This document shows, in pieces, positions 9,174 to 18,768 of a stretch of DNA of 64,000 nucleotides. Source of the DNA: Phnomibacter ginsenosidimutans (GTDB lineage: Bacteria > Bacteroidota > Bacteroidia > Chitinophagales > Chitinophagaceae). The notes below the pieces were generated by a model. That model did no database searches. It was given only the letters and a program-made list of their open reading frames with translations, and was not told where the DNA came from. The translations under genes and the position numbers were made by a program. The stretch covers positions 853,501 to 917,500 of the forward strand of contig NZ_CP046566.1 in NCBI RefSeq assembly GCF_009740285.1, read 5' to 3'. Each line of letters begins with the position of its first letter. The first letter of the stretch is position 1.

Positions 9174-10667
9174 TTATTTCCCTTTACAACGTTCCAATCC
9201 CGCCTTTGCTTTTTGCTCTATGGATTCTTCGTAGTCGTGGTTTTGCATGTCCATGGCTTTTTGAAAATAGGCCCGGGCTTTGGCAAATTGCAACAATTTT
9301 TCGCAAATCATGCCGGCTTGCAACGCAGACCTGGCCGCATAATATTCTGTACGTTGGCTGCCTTGAGCTATGGTGTAATCGTAAGCTTTCAGGGCCCGGT
9401 CGTCCAGCGCAAGGTCGTCGTAAATGCGGCCAAGCCGATAGGCAAATTCCAGTCTTTCGGCCAAGTCGGCAAAGTCGTTGGCGCTTTTGCCCTCCAGCAA
9501 GGCAAGGGCTTCTTTGCTGTAACCACCATCTGAGAGCAGCCGGGCCTTCAGCAATAGTTTGTTGGGCAGCCATCCACTTTGGGCTTCTTTCAAGGCTCGT
9601 TTGTCGGCATCTGCCAGTGTGTTGCCCCGTTGTTTTACCTGCTGCATGCAATATTGGTACTGCTGGGTGTTGCCTTGTAAATAGTAGTGATAGCCCAATT
9701 TGAGCCACGCATCTTTTACGTAAAAATTGCCTTTGAATTGTTGTAAAAAGCGGTTGAAATACACTGGTGCATCTGCCTCCAGATGAAAGAGCCGGGCATA
9801 GGCCATTTCAAAATCCCAGACAGCGGTGGTCAGGTAGTCGGCAGAAACTTTGCGCTGTTGAATGATGCGTTGCGTTTGCCAGCTTTGCTTGTTGGTGAGG
9901 TGCAGGTTGGCCGCCATGTAGGCAAACAAGTGGTTGTTCACCAAATCGAGGTCTTGTTTTTCGATGAAGGCAAATGCCTTTTCGGGTTGGTTGAGCAGGT
10001 AGTTCTGCAGGTAGCAGTGATAAAAAATACCTTCTTCCCGAAACAGTTTGGCCCAGTTGTCGGAGGCATGCAAAAACGCTTCCAACTGCTGGCTGCCATG
10101 TTGCATGGTGCCGCTGATGCCCATGATGCTGCTCAGCCAGCGCATGCTTTTGGGAATGGTAGCAGCTACCATTTCCATGGGGCCTGTTATCATACCATTG
10201 GGCGAAAACTGAGGAAACTGTTGCTGGTTTTGTTTGGCCAGTTTAAACGCATCCCGAAAGTCCCAGCCTGCGGCCCATTTTTCGTTGAACTTAATGTGGA
10301 TGGCGGCCCATTGCAGGTGTACTATGGCTTTGGCAAATAACCGCAGTGGCGATTCTTTCGGGGCAGCATCGAGCTGGGCTAAGCGCTGGCTGCGAAAGAC
10401 TTTTGCTTTGTCGTAAGCCGTTTTTTCTTCGTTGAAAAAGAGGGTAAAAAAATCGATGTAATTGTCGAGGAGAACGGTGGCAAGATTGTTGGGGTCAGCA
10501 GCTTTTTCCACAGCCAGCAGCTTGGAAGCGGGTGCCAGCCGTAGTGCCATGATGTGGTGGTAAGCCTGTGCACAGCGGTCGTTGAAATGAAAATCTTTCT
10601 GGGCCTGCCCAATGACGGTACACAGTAAAAAAACGACACAATAAACGGCTTGCTGAAGAATCCTCAC
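9174..10667 (-). CDS. Secreted TPR-like protein of unknown function
   Basis: About 497 aa from a GTG at 10667 that begins a signal peptide (MRILQQAVYCVVFLLCTVIGQA). The frame stays open to an ATG at 10799, but that start lies inside the preceding zinc ribbon gene and beyond its terminator, so it is rejected. The body is helical, with repeat-like pairs such as LAERLEFAYRLGRIYDDL, DRALKAYDYTIAQG and FAKARAYFQKAMDMQN, typical of tetratricopeptide repeats at the C-terminus. I do not recognise the family further; a periplasmic scaffold role is inference. Confidence 0.72.
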   Translation of the reverse strand: MRILQQAVYCVVFLLCTVIGQAQKDFHFNDRCAQAYHHIMALRLAPASKLLAVEKAADPNNLATVLLDNYIDFFTLFFNEEKTAYDKAKVFRSQRLAQLDAAPKESPLRLFAKAIVHLQWAAIHIKFNEKWAAGWDFRDAFKLAKQNQQQFPQFSPNGMITGPMEMVAATIPKSMRWLSSIMGISGTMQHGSQQLEAFLHASDNWAKLFREEGIFYHCYLQNYLLNQPEKAFAFIEKQDLDLVNNHLFAYMAANLHLTNKQSWQTQRIIQQRKVSADYLTTAVWDFEMAYARLFHLEADAPVYFNRFLQQFKGNFYVKDAWLKLGYHYYLQGNTQQYQYCMQQVKQRGNTLADADKRALKEAQSGWLPNKLLLKARLLSDGGYSKEALALLEGKSANDFADLAERLEFAYRLGRIYDDLALDDRALKAYDYTIAQGSQRTEYYAARSALQAGMICEKLLQFAKARAYFQKAMDMQNHDYEESIEQKAKAGLERCKGK

Positions 10668-10681
10668 CCTGCAAAGAAAAC

Positions 10682-10713
10682 AAAAAAGCGAAGCCCGCAG
10701 GGAACTTCGCTTT
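10682..10713 (-). terminator. Terminator of the zinc ribbon gene
   Basis: On the minus strand AAAGCGAAG pairs perfectly with CTTCGCTTT. An inner CCC/GGG pairing follows, with loop TGC, and the hairpin is followed by TTTTG. It sits 23 nt past the stop at 10736 and just before the GTG start of the next gene. Confidence 0.8.
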
Positions 10714-10735
10714 CGATATAACACTTGTACTTGGC

Positions 10736-11491
10736 TTATTTGGCTTCGATACCGTCGTTGGTATCCTGATCTACGAGGATACGGCCACAGTTTTCGCACA
10801 CAATGATTTTCTTGTGCTGGCGAATTTCGCTCTGGCGCTGCGGAGGTACCGCATTAAAGCAACCACCACAGGCGTCACGCAGTACAGGTACTACAGCCAA
10901 ACCGTTGCGGTAGTTTTTGCGGATGCGGTCGTAAGAAGCCAGCAGGCGTTCTTCTACTTTGCCACGGGCTTCGTTGGCCAAGCCCTGGTAGTGCTGCTCT
11001 TCTTTCTCCGTTTCAGCAATGATTTTTTCGAGCTCACCTTTTTTGCCCGCCAAAATGCCTTCTTTGGTTTGAATGGCTTTGTTGGCGCTGTCGAGTTTGC
11101 GGGCTTTGTCCTGCAATTCTTCCTGAGCGTCTTTGATGTGCTTTTCGGCCAGTTTCACTTCCAGCTGCTGCATTTCGATTTCCTTGTTGATGGCTTCGAA
11201 TTCGCGGCTGTTTTTTACGTTGTTGCTCTGTGCCTCGTATTTTTTAATCAGCTCTTCTGATTCTTTGATGCTGGCCCGCTTTTGCTCAATGAAATCATTT
11301 ACGCCATTGATTTCTTCTTCTACACGGGTGCGGCGATGCTGCAAACCTTGCAGTTCGTCTTCCAAATCGGCAACTTCAATGGGCAATTCACCTTTCAGAA
11401 TGCTCATTTCGTCGAGCTTGGTGTCAATTTTTTGGAGCCTTACCAGCGATGCGAGTTTTTCCTGAACCGAAAAATCCTTAACAGTGGCCAT
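10736..11491 (-). CDS. C4-type zinc ribbon protein (CdsZ-like)
   Basis: 251 aa. A long antiparallel coiled coil (about 10-190, many Glu/Lys/Gln heptads such as EEINGVNDFIEQKRASIKES) is followed by a zinc ribbon with CGGC (ACGGCFNAVPPQ) and CENC (VCENCGRILV) as the four ligands. This matches the widespread CdsZ/DUF164 family, whose cellular role is not settled; nucleic-acid or ribosome-related roles have been suggested. It lies downstream of nif3 on the same strand, a frequent neighbour pair in Bacteroidota. It ends in its own terminator. Confidence 0.88.
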   Translation of the reverse strand: MATVKDFSVQEKLASLVRLQKIDTKLDEMSILKGELPIEVADLEDELQGLQHRRTRVEEEINGVNDFIEQKRASIKESEELIKKYEAQSNNVKNSREFEAINKEIEMQQLEVKLAEKHIKDAQEELQDKARKLDSANKAIQTKEGILAGKKGELEKIIAETEKEEQHYQGLANEARGKVEERLLASYDRIRKNYRNGLAVVPVLRDACGGCFNAVPPQRQSEIRQHKKIIVCENCGRILVDQDTNDGIEAK

Positions 11492-11537
11492 GGATATATT
11501 TCTATTTTAATTGAAAATCAGCGGTTTGAAACCAGTG

Positions 11538-12643
11538 TCAGACAAAATAATGTACCGGATTGGTTGTTACTACTGAATGAAGGACGGCAAAGGTAGGGAA
11601 TTTGACTTTTAAATATGCCGCCAGCCCGCTCACTGTATACTGTTCACTTTCGTAGTGTCCAATGTCGGCCAGCAGCAGCCGGCCATCGGCATCAAAGAAC
11701 TCATGGTACTTAACATCGGCTGTAATGTAGGCATCGGCGCCAGCGGCAATGGCTGCCCCCGTAAGAAAGCTGCCGGCACCGCCACACAAGGCCACGGTAC
11801 GTATGGGCCGGTTGATAAAGGGCGTATGCCGGATAACCTTGAGCCCAAAAGCTGCTTTGAGCTGTTGTAAAAATTGAATTTCATTTTGGGTAGCCTGCAG
11901 TTCGCCCACCATGCCTGCACCTACCTGATCCATACCATTTTGCAATGCCAACAGTTGGTAGGCAGGCGTTTCGTAAGGGTGAGCACGGTGCAGTGCCGCT
12001 ACAATTTTACCCGCCAAATGGGCCGGCACGGCTACTTCCACCCGGGTTTCGCCCACCCATTCGAGGGGCCGCCGGCGGTACCAATGGCGGGGTTGGCATT
12101 GTCTAATGGGCGAAAACTGCCACGGCCTTCGGTATTGAAACTGCACTCCGCGTAATTGCCAATGGCACCGGCACCGGCGGCATAAAGGGCGGCTCTGAGG
12201 GTATCGGCATTTTCGTGGGGCACATAGGTAACGAGGTATTGCAATGTATCGGGCCGGGCTTGCAAAATGCGCAGGCTTTCTGTTTTCAGGCCCAGCTTTT
12301 CAGCCATCCAATAGTTGACGCCCAAATGACTGTTGTCGAGGTTGGTATGAATGGCATAAATAGCGATGTCGTGTTTGATGGCTTTGATGATGGCCCTTTC
12401 GGGGTAGCTATTGCCCGAAAATTTTTTCATGCCCCGGAAAACGATTGGGTGGTGGGCTACCAGCAGGTTGCATTGTTTGTCAATGGCTTCTTGCACTACT
12501 TCTTCTGTAGCATCGAGGCTGCATAAAATACCAGTACAATTCCAAGACTTATTTCCCGTTATGAGACCAGCATTGTCGTACGACTCTTGCCAGGCAGTAG
12601 GGGCCAGTTGTTCCAGCACTTGTACAATCTCTTGAATGAGCAT
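11538..12643 (-). CDS. Nif3-like dinuclear metal centre protein, frameshifted
   Basis: The NIF3/YbgI family forms hexameric rings with a dinuclear metal site. Key sequences are the N-terminal WQESYDNAGLITG, the metal-site LLVAHHPIVFRGMKK, AIYAIHTNLDN, and near the C-terminus ADVKYHEFFDA and DIGHYESEQY. An internal CutA1-like insert (VEVAVPAHLAGKIVAALHRA) is present, as in the longer members (about 365 aa). The frame breaks at 12065-12068, where a run of four G (C on the coding strand) needs a fifth; restoring it gives GGPLEWVGETRVEV. The ATG at 12643 starts the conserved MLIQEIVQVLEQL; the upstream open frame to 12835 is not conserved-looking. Confidence 0.88.
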
Positions 12644-12672
12644 AGTGGTTACAATTAAGTAATGATTGGGTA

Positions 12673-12680
12673 CAAACTTA
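12673..12680 (-). promoter_or_regulatory. Candidate -7 box for nif3
   Basis: The minus strand reads TAAGTTTG, a perfect TAnnTTTG, 29 nt before the nif3 ATG. A TTG lies 24 nt further up, too far for good spacing, so the promoter is tentative. The 258-bp region up to 12901 separates nif3 from the divergent PKD gene and shows no other gene. Confidence 0.35.
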
Positions 12681-12901
12681 GCCACATTGTGCAGTGAATG
12701 TCCACAATTGGAGTAGATATGGGCAGAGCCGTTTTTTTGGCAGGCAATTTGTAATTTAAAGCCAACGCCTGCCCGGGAAAGAGTTGTGCCAATGTGTACA
12801 TCTGAATAAAGACGCTGTGGTAGGCAGTAAACCAAAACTATCTTGGCGGTCTTAGGAGCAGGCGCTTGATAATTTGCCGCTGGCCGGCTGAAGGATTGAT
12901 C

Positions 12902-15900
12902 ATGAAGACCCGTATTGTTCTATTAATTGGCTTACTCGCAGCTTTTCTGCAAAGTCGTGCCCAGCTCCAGGCCGAGTTTACTGCGGATCAGCTGAGTGGT
13001 TGTGCACCTATCCGGGTTATTTTTTCCGATCAATCTACCGGTGCCCCCGACCGTTGGCAATGGGATTTGGGCAATGGCGTACTCAGCGCAGCTCAAAACC
13101 CGAGTACCACCTATTTTACACCTGGTGTGTACACAGTAAAACTGACCGTGTACAAAGGCACCGACTCGGCTACCATTACCAAAACTTCTTACATCAATGT
13201 TTTTGCCAACCCCGTCGTAGTGTTTGGGGCCACGCCCCGCTTTGGCTGCCTGCCATTGAGTGTGCAGTTTACCGATAGCAGTACTACCGCCAGCGGTACC
13301 AATGTAGACTGGACCTGGGACTTTGGTGATGGCAACCTGAGTAAGCTGCGCAATCCTGTGCACACCTACAGCACACCGGGAAGTTTTACCATAACGCTTA
13401 CGGTGCGTAATAGTGTAGGGTGTGTGAGTACTGCATCTTATGATAATTATGTTCGGGTGGGCGACTCGCTGGTGGCCGATTACCGGCTGTTGGTTCCTGT
13501 GGCTTGTGTGGTACCCGTTACGGTCAATTTTACCAACCAAAGCATTGGTAGCAATATTGTTTCCTGGCAATGGGATTTTGGAGACGGAAATACCAGTACT
13601 GCCGTCAATCCCAACCATACATACACGGTAGCAGGCGAATACGATGTACGGTTGGTGGTAACCAATGCAGGTGGTTGTACGGATACGCTTTTGCAAAGAG
13701 CGGTGGTAACGGTGGGTAAACCAACAGCCAGCTACACTATTGGCAGCGGCCCGTTTTGTGTCGGCCGTCCGGTAGCCATTCAAAATACATCAACACCCTT
13801 TGCCAGTTTCGACTCTACTGTGTGGCGTTTTAGCGATGGCGTAGTGATTCGTCAGCATGATGTAACCCGCATTTTCAATACGCCTGGAGTGTATAGTTTT
13901 AGCATGTATGTGTGGAAGGGTGGATGCGTGGATTCTACGCAAGGCAGCTTTACCGTTTTGGATAAACCGGCACCTACATTTACCTACAGCCCAGCTATAG
14001 GATGCCGGGTGCCGCATGTGGTGAATTTTCAAAATACCACACCTAACAGTACCGTGGTTGGATGGGATTTTGGCAATGGGCAAACCAGCAATCAGCAATC
14101 AGCATCCGTTACTTACAACACATTGGGCAGTTTCAACGTTCGCATGATTGTTCGCCACGACAATGGTTGTATTGATACGCTGTTCATTCCTTCGGCAGTA
14201 AGAGTTGAAGCACCCCGCATTACAGGTATCAGTGGTTTACCTTTTGATGGTTGCCTGCCATACAACAGCACGTTTGTGCCCACCATTGTTTCCAACGATT
14301 CAATTGCGGCGTATGCATGGGACTTTGGTGACGGAACCACGGCAACTGTGCGTACGCCCAACAAAACTTTTTCTGTAGCAGGTTTGTACACGGTAAGGTT
14401 AACGGTGACTACATTGGGCGGTTGTACTGCTACATTTAGTTCAACCGTAAGAGTGAGTACAAAACCCGTGGCCAATTTTAGCGCAACTCCCAGAGATGTG
14501 TGCCCGTCAACAGATGTACGGTTTACTGATTTGAGTACCGGTACCATCAACCGTTGGCAATGGTTTTTTGGTGATGGCGGAAGTTCCGGATCACAGAACC
14601 CTAACTACCAATACAATGACACTGGATGGATGAATGTGCGGTTGATTGTGAGCAATAACCAATGCCACGATACACTCACTGTGAACAGGTATTTGTATGT
14701 GCGTCCACCCATTGCCATTTTTACAGACTCATTTAGTTGCACCAATCAATTTCAGCGTTTTTTCATCAACCGAAGTATTGGCGGTACGCAATGGAAATGG
14801 TATTTCGGTGATGGAGATTCTTCATCAGTTTTTAGTCCGACACATGTATACAACCGTACCGGTTCCTTTAATGTACAATTGGTTGTGTCTGATTCTTTGT
14901 GTACACACCAAACGGGCGTTGCCGTAAATGTGTTTGATGAAGAAGCGAATATTGAAATGGAAAAGCTGGGCACTTGCCGCAGCAATGAATTGCGTTTTTT
15001 TGCCCGTGGTCCCAAACTCAATCCTGCCAACATTAGCAGTTACGAATGGACAATCGATAATGGAACACCCATCACCACATCTGTCAATTTTTTAGACAGA
15101 ATTTTAACTGATACTGCAACGCTCCATGTACGCCTCATTATCACCGATAGAAATGGTTGCCGTGATACAGCTACACAACAATTTACAGTCAATGATATCG
15201 GCACAAGAATCAACTTCGGGCCTATACGCCAAGATGTATGTGTGGGTTCTTTGGTAAATTTTGCAGATTCAACTTTGTTTACTGCTACCAATCCGGTAAA
15301 AAGTTGGGAATGGAATTTCGGATTTGGTAACGACTCTGTATTTACGTCGGCTCCTTTTGGTGCAGTGTACGATCGGGCTGGGGTGTACAACGTACGGCTT
15401 ACTGTGGTTGATTCGCTGGGTTGCCGTTATACACTTACTCGTCCTGCAGCCGTTGAAGTGCATGAGTCAACAGCAAGGTTTATCGCCAGCGACACATTGG
15501 TTTGCCTGAATACACCCATACAATTTACCAACCAGTCCGTTGGTTCCAATGGCAGTACTACAACGCTTACGCATGTGTGGAATTTTGGTAATGGTCAAAC
15601 CAGTTCTGTGGTCAATCCTTCTGTTACCTATGCTGCAGAGGGTGTGTACGATATTTCGCTGGCCATCACCGATGCTTATGGTTGCCGCGACACCATGGTT
15701 CGCCCCAGATACATCACCGTTGCCAATGCAAGAGCTACATTCTCTATGAGTGATTCCTTTAGCACTTGCCCGCCTTTGCAAGTGCAGTTTACCAACAGCT
15801 CTATCAATAACCGGCAAAATTTCTGGGACTTTGGCAATGGTAATAATTCTATCGTAGTGAGCCCCGCACATACATTTACCAGTCCGGGTGTTTTCAATGT

Positions 15901-17719
15901 AAAATTGCGGGTGGTTGGCAATGGTGGTTGTGTAGATTCACTCACCAAACAAGTGGAAATTCGCGGCCCTCGCGGATCATTTACCTACGGGCCGTTGATT
16001 GGTTGCCCGCCGCTAGGCGTAAGCTTTACCGCTACTACTATCAATACCCGTTTTTACACCTGGGACTATAGCGATGGCAGCTCCGACTTAACGAATAACA
16101 ATAACGCAACACACAGTTATCTTACACCAGGTAACTATGTGCCCAGGCTTATTTTGGAAGATGGCCTTGGTTGTAAAGTGCCCATTCAAGGTCCGGATAC
16201 CATTCGGGTGTTGGGTGCCAGGGCGTTGATTAAATCTGTACAGCAAAACGCTTTTTGTGATTCTGCAACTGTAGTGTTTACCGATTCTTCTATTACCAAC
16301 GATGTGGTAGTGCGGTATCGCTGGCGCTTTGGCGATGGGGTTGAATCTTCTCAAAGAAATCCAACGCATACCTATCGAACGCCGGGCACTTATGTTGTTA
16401 CTTTTGAAGTGTGGACGGCGAACAACTGTTATGCCTCCGACACATTGGATGTGCCAGTGATTATTTCTGCAACACCACAGCTTGATTTCACGAATCCGCC
16501 AGCAGTTTGTGTGCCTAGTCAGGTGCAGTTTACAGGGCAATGGCAAAATGCGGATACGACACTCATTAACTATACATGGAGTTTTGGCAACGGGCAATCT
16601 TCTACGCAGTTGATACCATCATTGGTGAGCTACAACTTGCCCGGCGTGTATAACGTTCAACTGATTGGTGTAAACCAGTACGGATGTAGAGATACTGTAT
16701 TGAAACAGCTGACCGTAAATGATACGCCCAGAGTGGTGGCTGGTCCGGCATTGTACATCTGCAGAGGCACACCGCAGGCGCTTACAGCGAATGGTGCGCT
16801 TACGTATGTATGGGATGCTGATCCGGCATTGAGTTGTGTCAATTGCGCCAGTCCTTTTGCCAACCCGACTACTGATAGAATCTTCCGCGTAACGGGTACT
16901 GATATCAATGGTTGTCAGGCAACGGATACTGCATTGGTGCGGGTAAAACAACCGGGCAATTTATCGGTAGGCTTGGGCGATACCATTTGCGTAGGCGAAC
17001 AAGTGCAACTGCGGTCACAAGGTTTTGAAATTCTCACCTGGTCACCGGCAGTTACATTGAACAACGCCAATATTGCCAACCCCGTAGCCAGACCAACCAC
17101 CACCACCCGCTATCGGGTAACGGGCTCCGATTCCTTAGGTTGTTTTGTTGATTCTGGATTTATCAATGTGGTAGTGTACCCCATACCACAGTTCAATATT
17201 GTTGAAACCCGAATTCGCACCGCAGCGGCCAGTGTGGTACCGCTACGTACACAATCTTCGCCCGATATCATTCGCTGGAGCTGGTCGCCGGCACAGGGGT
17301 TGAGTTGTCTTACCTGCCCTGAGCCAAATGCAACAGTAACGCTGCGCCGCACCTATACCGCTACTGTAACCAATGCAGGGGGCTGTGTGTCGCAAGATAC
17401 CGTAGCAGTTGAACCTTATTGTACTGGCGACAATGTGTTTGTACCCAATACATTTTCACCCAATGGTGATGGACAAAATGATGTGTTTTATCCAAGAGGT
17501 GAAGGGGTGATTAGTATCAAAAGCATGATCATTTTCAACCGTTGGGGTGAAGTAATGTATGAAAGAAAAAACTTTGCCTTGAATGACCCCACTGCAGGAT
17601 GGAACGGTACTTACAAGGGCGTACCACTTACACCAGATGTATATGTGTATGTAATAGAAGTGCAGTGTGGCAATAATGAAGTGTTTGGCTTGAAAGGCAA
17701 TGTGACGTTATTGAAGTAA
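12902..17719 (+). CDS. Giant PKD-domain protein with CHU_C (T9SS type B) sorting domain
   Basis: About 1605 aa, secreted (MKTRIVLLIGLLAAFLQSRAQ). It has some fifteen PKD-type Ig-like repeats of 85-95 residues, recognised by their core WxFGDG/WDFGNG motif (for example WQWDLGNG, WTWDFGDG, YAWDFGDG, WQWFFGDG, YRWRFGDG, YTWSFGNG) and the HTYxxxGxYxVxL ending. Two further beta domains follow, and a C-terminal gliding-motility-associated module begins VFVPNTFSPNGDGQNDVF and ends GLKGNVTLLK. This is the CHU_C/type B sorting signal for export by the type IX system and surface attachment or release. The PorP/SprF gene starts 7 bp after the stop, a typical pair. An adhesin or motility role is inferred. 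Confidence 0.93.
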   Translation: MKTRIVLLIGLLAAFLQSRAQLQAEFTADQLSGCAPIRVIFSDQSTGAPDRWQWDLGNGVLSAAQNPSTTYFTPGVYTVKLTVYKGTDSATITKTSYINVFANPVVVFGATPRFGCLPLSVQFTDSSTTASGTNVDWTWDFGDGNLSKLRNPVHTYSTPGSFTITLTVRNSVGCVSTASYDNYVRVGDSLVADYRLLVPVACVVPVTVNFTNQSIGSNIVSWQWDFGDGNTSTAVNPNHTYTVAGEYDVRLVVTNAGGCTDTLLQRAVVTVGKPTASYTIGSGPFCVGRPVAIQNTSTPFASFDSTVWRFSDGVVIRQHDVTRIFNTPGVYSFSMYVWKGGCVDSTQGSFTVLDKPAPTFTYSPAIGCRVPHVVNFQNTTPNSTVVGWDFGNGQTSNQQSASVTYNTLGSFNVRMIVRHDNGCIDTLFIPSAVRVEAPRITGISGLPFDGCLPYNSTFVPTIVSNDSIAAYAWDFGDGTTATVRTPNKTFSVAGLYTVRLTVTTLGGCTATFSSTVRVSTKPVANFSATPRDVCPSTDVRFTDLSTGTINRWQWFFGDGGSSGSQNPNYQYNDTGWMNVRLIVSNNQCHDTLTVNRYLYVRPPIAIFTDSFSCTNQFQRFFINRSIGGTQWKWYFGDGDSSSVFSPTHVYNRTGSFNVQLVVSDSLCTHQTGVAVNVFDEEANIEMEKLGTCRSNELRFFARGPKLNPANISSYEWTIDNGTPITTSVNFLDRILTDTATLHVRLIITDRNGCRDTATQQFTVNDIGTRINFGPIRQDVCVGSLVNFADSTLFTATNPVKSWEWNFGFGNDSVFTSAPFGAVYDRAGVYNVRLTVVDSLGCRYTLTRPAAVEVHESTARFIASDTLVCLNTPIQFTNQSVGSNGSTTTLTHVWNFGNGQTSSVVNPSVTYAAEGVYDISLAITDAYGCRDTMVRPRYITVANARATFSMSDSFSTCPPLQVQFTNSSINNRQNFWDFGNGNNSIVVSPAHTFTSPGVFNVKLRVVGNGGCVDSLTKQVEIRGPRGSFTYGPLIGCPPLGVSFTATTINTRFYTWDYSDGSSDLTNNNNATHSYLTPGNYVPRLILEDGLGCKVPIQGPDTIRVLGARALIKSVQQNAFCDSATVVFTDSSITNDVVVRYRWRFGDGVESSQRNPTHTYRTPGTYVVTFEVWTANNCYASDTLDVPVIISATPQLDFTNPPAVCVPSQVQFTGQWQNADTTLINYTWSFGNGQSSTQLIPSLVSYNLPGVYNVQLIGVNQYGCRDTVLKQLTVNDTPRVVAGPALYICRGTPQALTANGALTYVWDADPALSCVNCASPFANPTTDRIFRVTGTDINGCQATDTALVRVKQPGNLSVGLGDTICVGEQVQLRSQGFEILTWSPAVTLNNANIANPVARPTTTTRYRVTGSDSLGCFVDSGFINVVVYPIPQFNIVETRIRTAAASVVPLRTQSSPDIIRWSWSPAQGLSCLTCPEPNATVTLRRTYTATVTNAGGCVSQDTVAVEPYCTGDNVFVPNTFSPNGDGQNDVFYPRGEGVISIKSMIIFNRWGEVMYERKNFALNDPTAGWNGTYKGVPLTPDVYVYVIEVQCGNNEVFGLKGNVTLLK

Positions 17720-17726
17720 AAACAGT

Positions 17727-18758
17727 ATGCGAAAAAGCGTTGTACATATCCTGAGTGCATTGATGTTGTTGCCGGCATGGCTTTGCGGGCAAGACATTCA
17801 TTTGTCTCAGTTTTTTGAAGCACCGCTCTGGCGCAATCCTTCGCTGGCCGGTTTGTTTCAGGGTGATGTACGGGCACAGGCTGTGTACCGCACCCAGTGG
17901 GGCAGTGTTACGGTTCCTTACCGCACTGGCTCTTTCAATGCAGAATACAAAATGCCTATTGGTGGTGCCAATGATTTCATCACCATTGGCGGTCAGCTGA
18001 TGTACGATATGGCGGGTACCACCAATTTTAAAACAACACATATTTTACCCACCATCAACTATCATAAATCCCTGAGCGATGATAGAAGCAAGTATTTGTC
18101 ACTGGGCTTTATGGGTGGGTATGTGCAGCGTTCTATCGATCAAAGCAAAGTGACAACCAACAGCCAGTACGATGGTACAGGCTGGAACCCCATGTTGAGC
18201 ATCAACGAGTCGTTGGCCAATTACAACCGTGGCTACGGCGATGCCAGCGTTGGCCTCTCCTTCAACTCTGCAATGGGCGAAAGTGAATACGATAATTATT
18301 TTATTGGCGTGGCTTATCATCACTTCAACAGGCCCTCCAATTCTTTTTATCGCAATCCCGATATTGAACTCAGCCCTAAGTGGGTGTATTCTTTCGGGCT
18401 GCGTTTTGGAATGACCCCCAATACTTACCTCACCTTGCAAGCCGACCATACCCGGCAAAACAGCTACAACGAAACACTGGTCGGCGGCATGGTAGGCTTT
18501 GCGCTGAGTGGATATGACTTCACCGAAAGCCAGTACAATATTCACTTTGGCGCTTTTTTGCGCTGGAGAGATGCCATTATACCTGTGGTAAAACTGGATT
18601 TTCAGCCATTTTCGGCAGCATTGAGTTATGACATCAACACGTCTCAACTGCGTACGGCCAGCATGGGTAGGGGTGGTTTCGAATTGTCTATTTCATATCA
18701 AGGCTTTTTCGACAGGGACAACAGCACTAAAAATGCGGTACTTTGCCCGCGGTTTTAA
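17727..18758 (+). CDS. PorP/SprF family type IX secretion membrane protein
   Basis: 343 aa outer-membrane beta-barrel of the PorP/SprF family. Members are paired with large type B sorted proteins and are thought to hold them at the cell surface. Evidence: signal peptide (LSALMLLPAWLCGQ), the family start DIHLSQFFEAPLWRNPSLAG, alternating aromatic strands, and a C-terminal strand pattern ending in FELSISYQGFFD. It starts 7 bp after the PKD gene, so the two are almost certainly co-transcribed and functionally linked. Confidence 0.92.
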   Translation: MRKSVVHILSALMLLPAWLCGQDIHLSQFFEAPLWRNPSLAGLFQGDVRAQAVYRTQWGSVTVPYRTGSFNAEYKMPIGGANDFITIGGQLMYDMAGTTNFKTTHILPTINYHKSLSDDRSKYLSLGFMGGYVQRSIDQSKVTTNSQYDGTGWNPMLSINESLANYNRGYGDASVGLSFNSAMGESEYDNYFIGVAYHHFNRPSNSFYRNPDIELSPKWVYSFGLRFGMTPNTYLTLQADHTRQNSYNETLVGGMVGFALSGYDFTESQYNIHFGAFLRWRDAIIPVVKLDFQPFSAALSYDINTSQLRTASMGRGGFELSISYQGFFDRDNSTKNAVLCPRF

Positions 18759-18768
18759 CGCAGGCAAC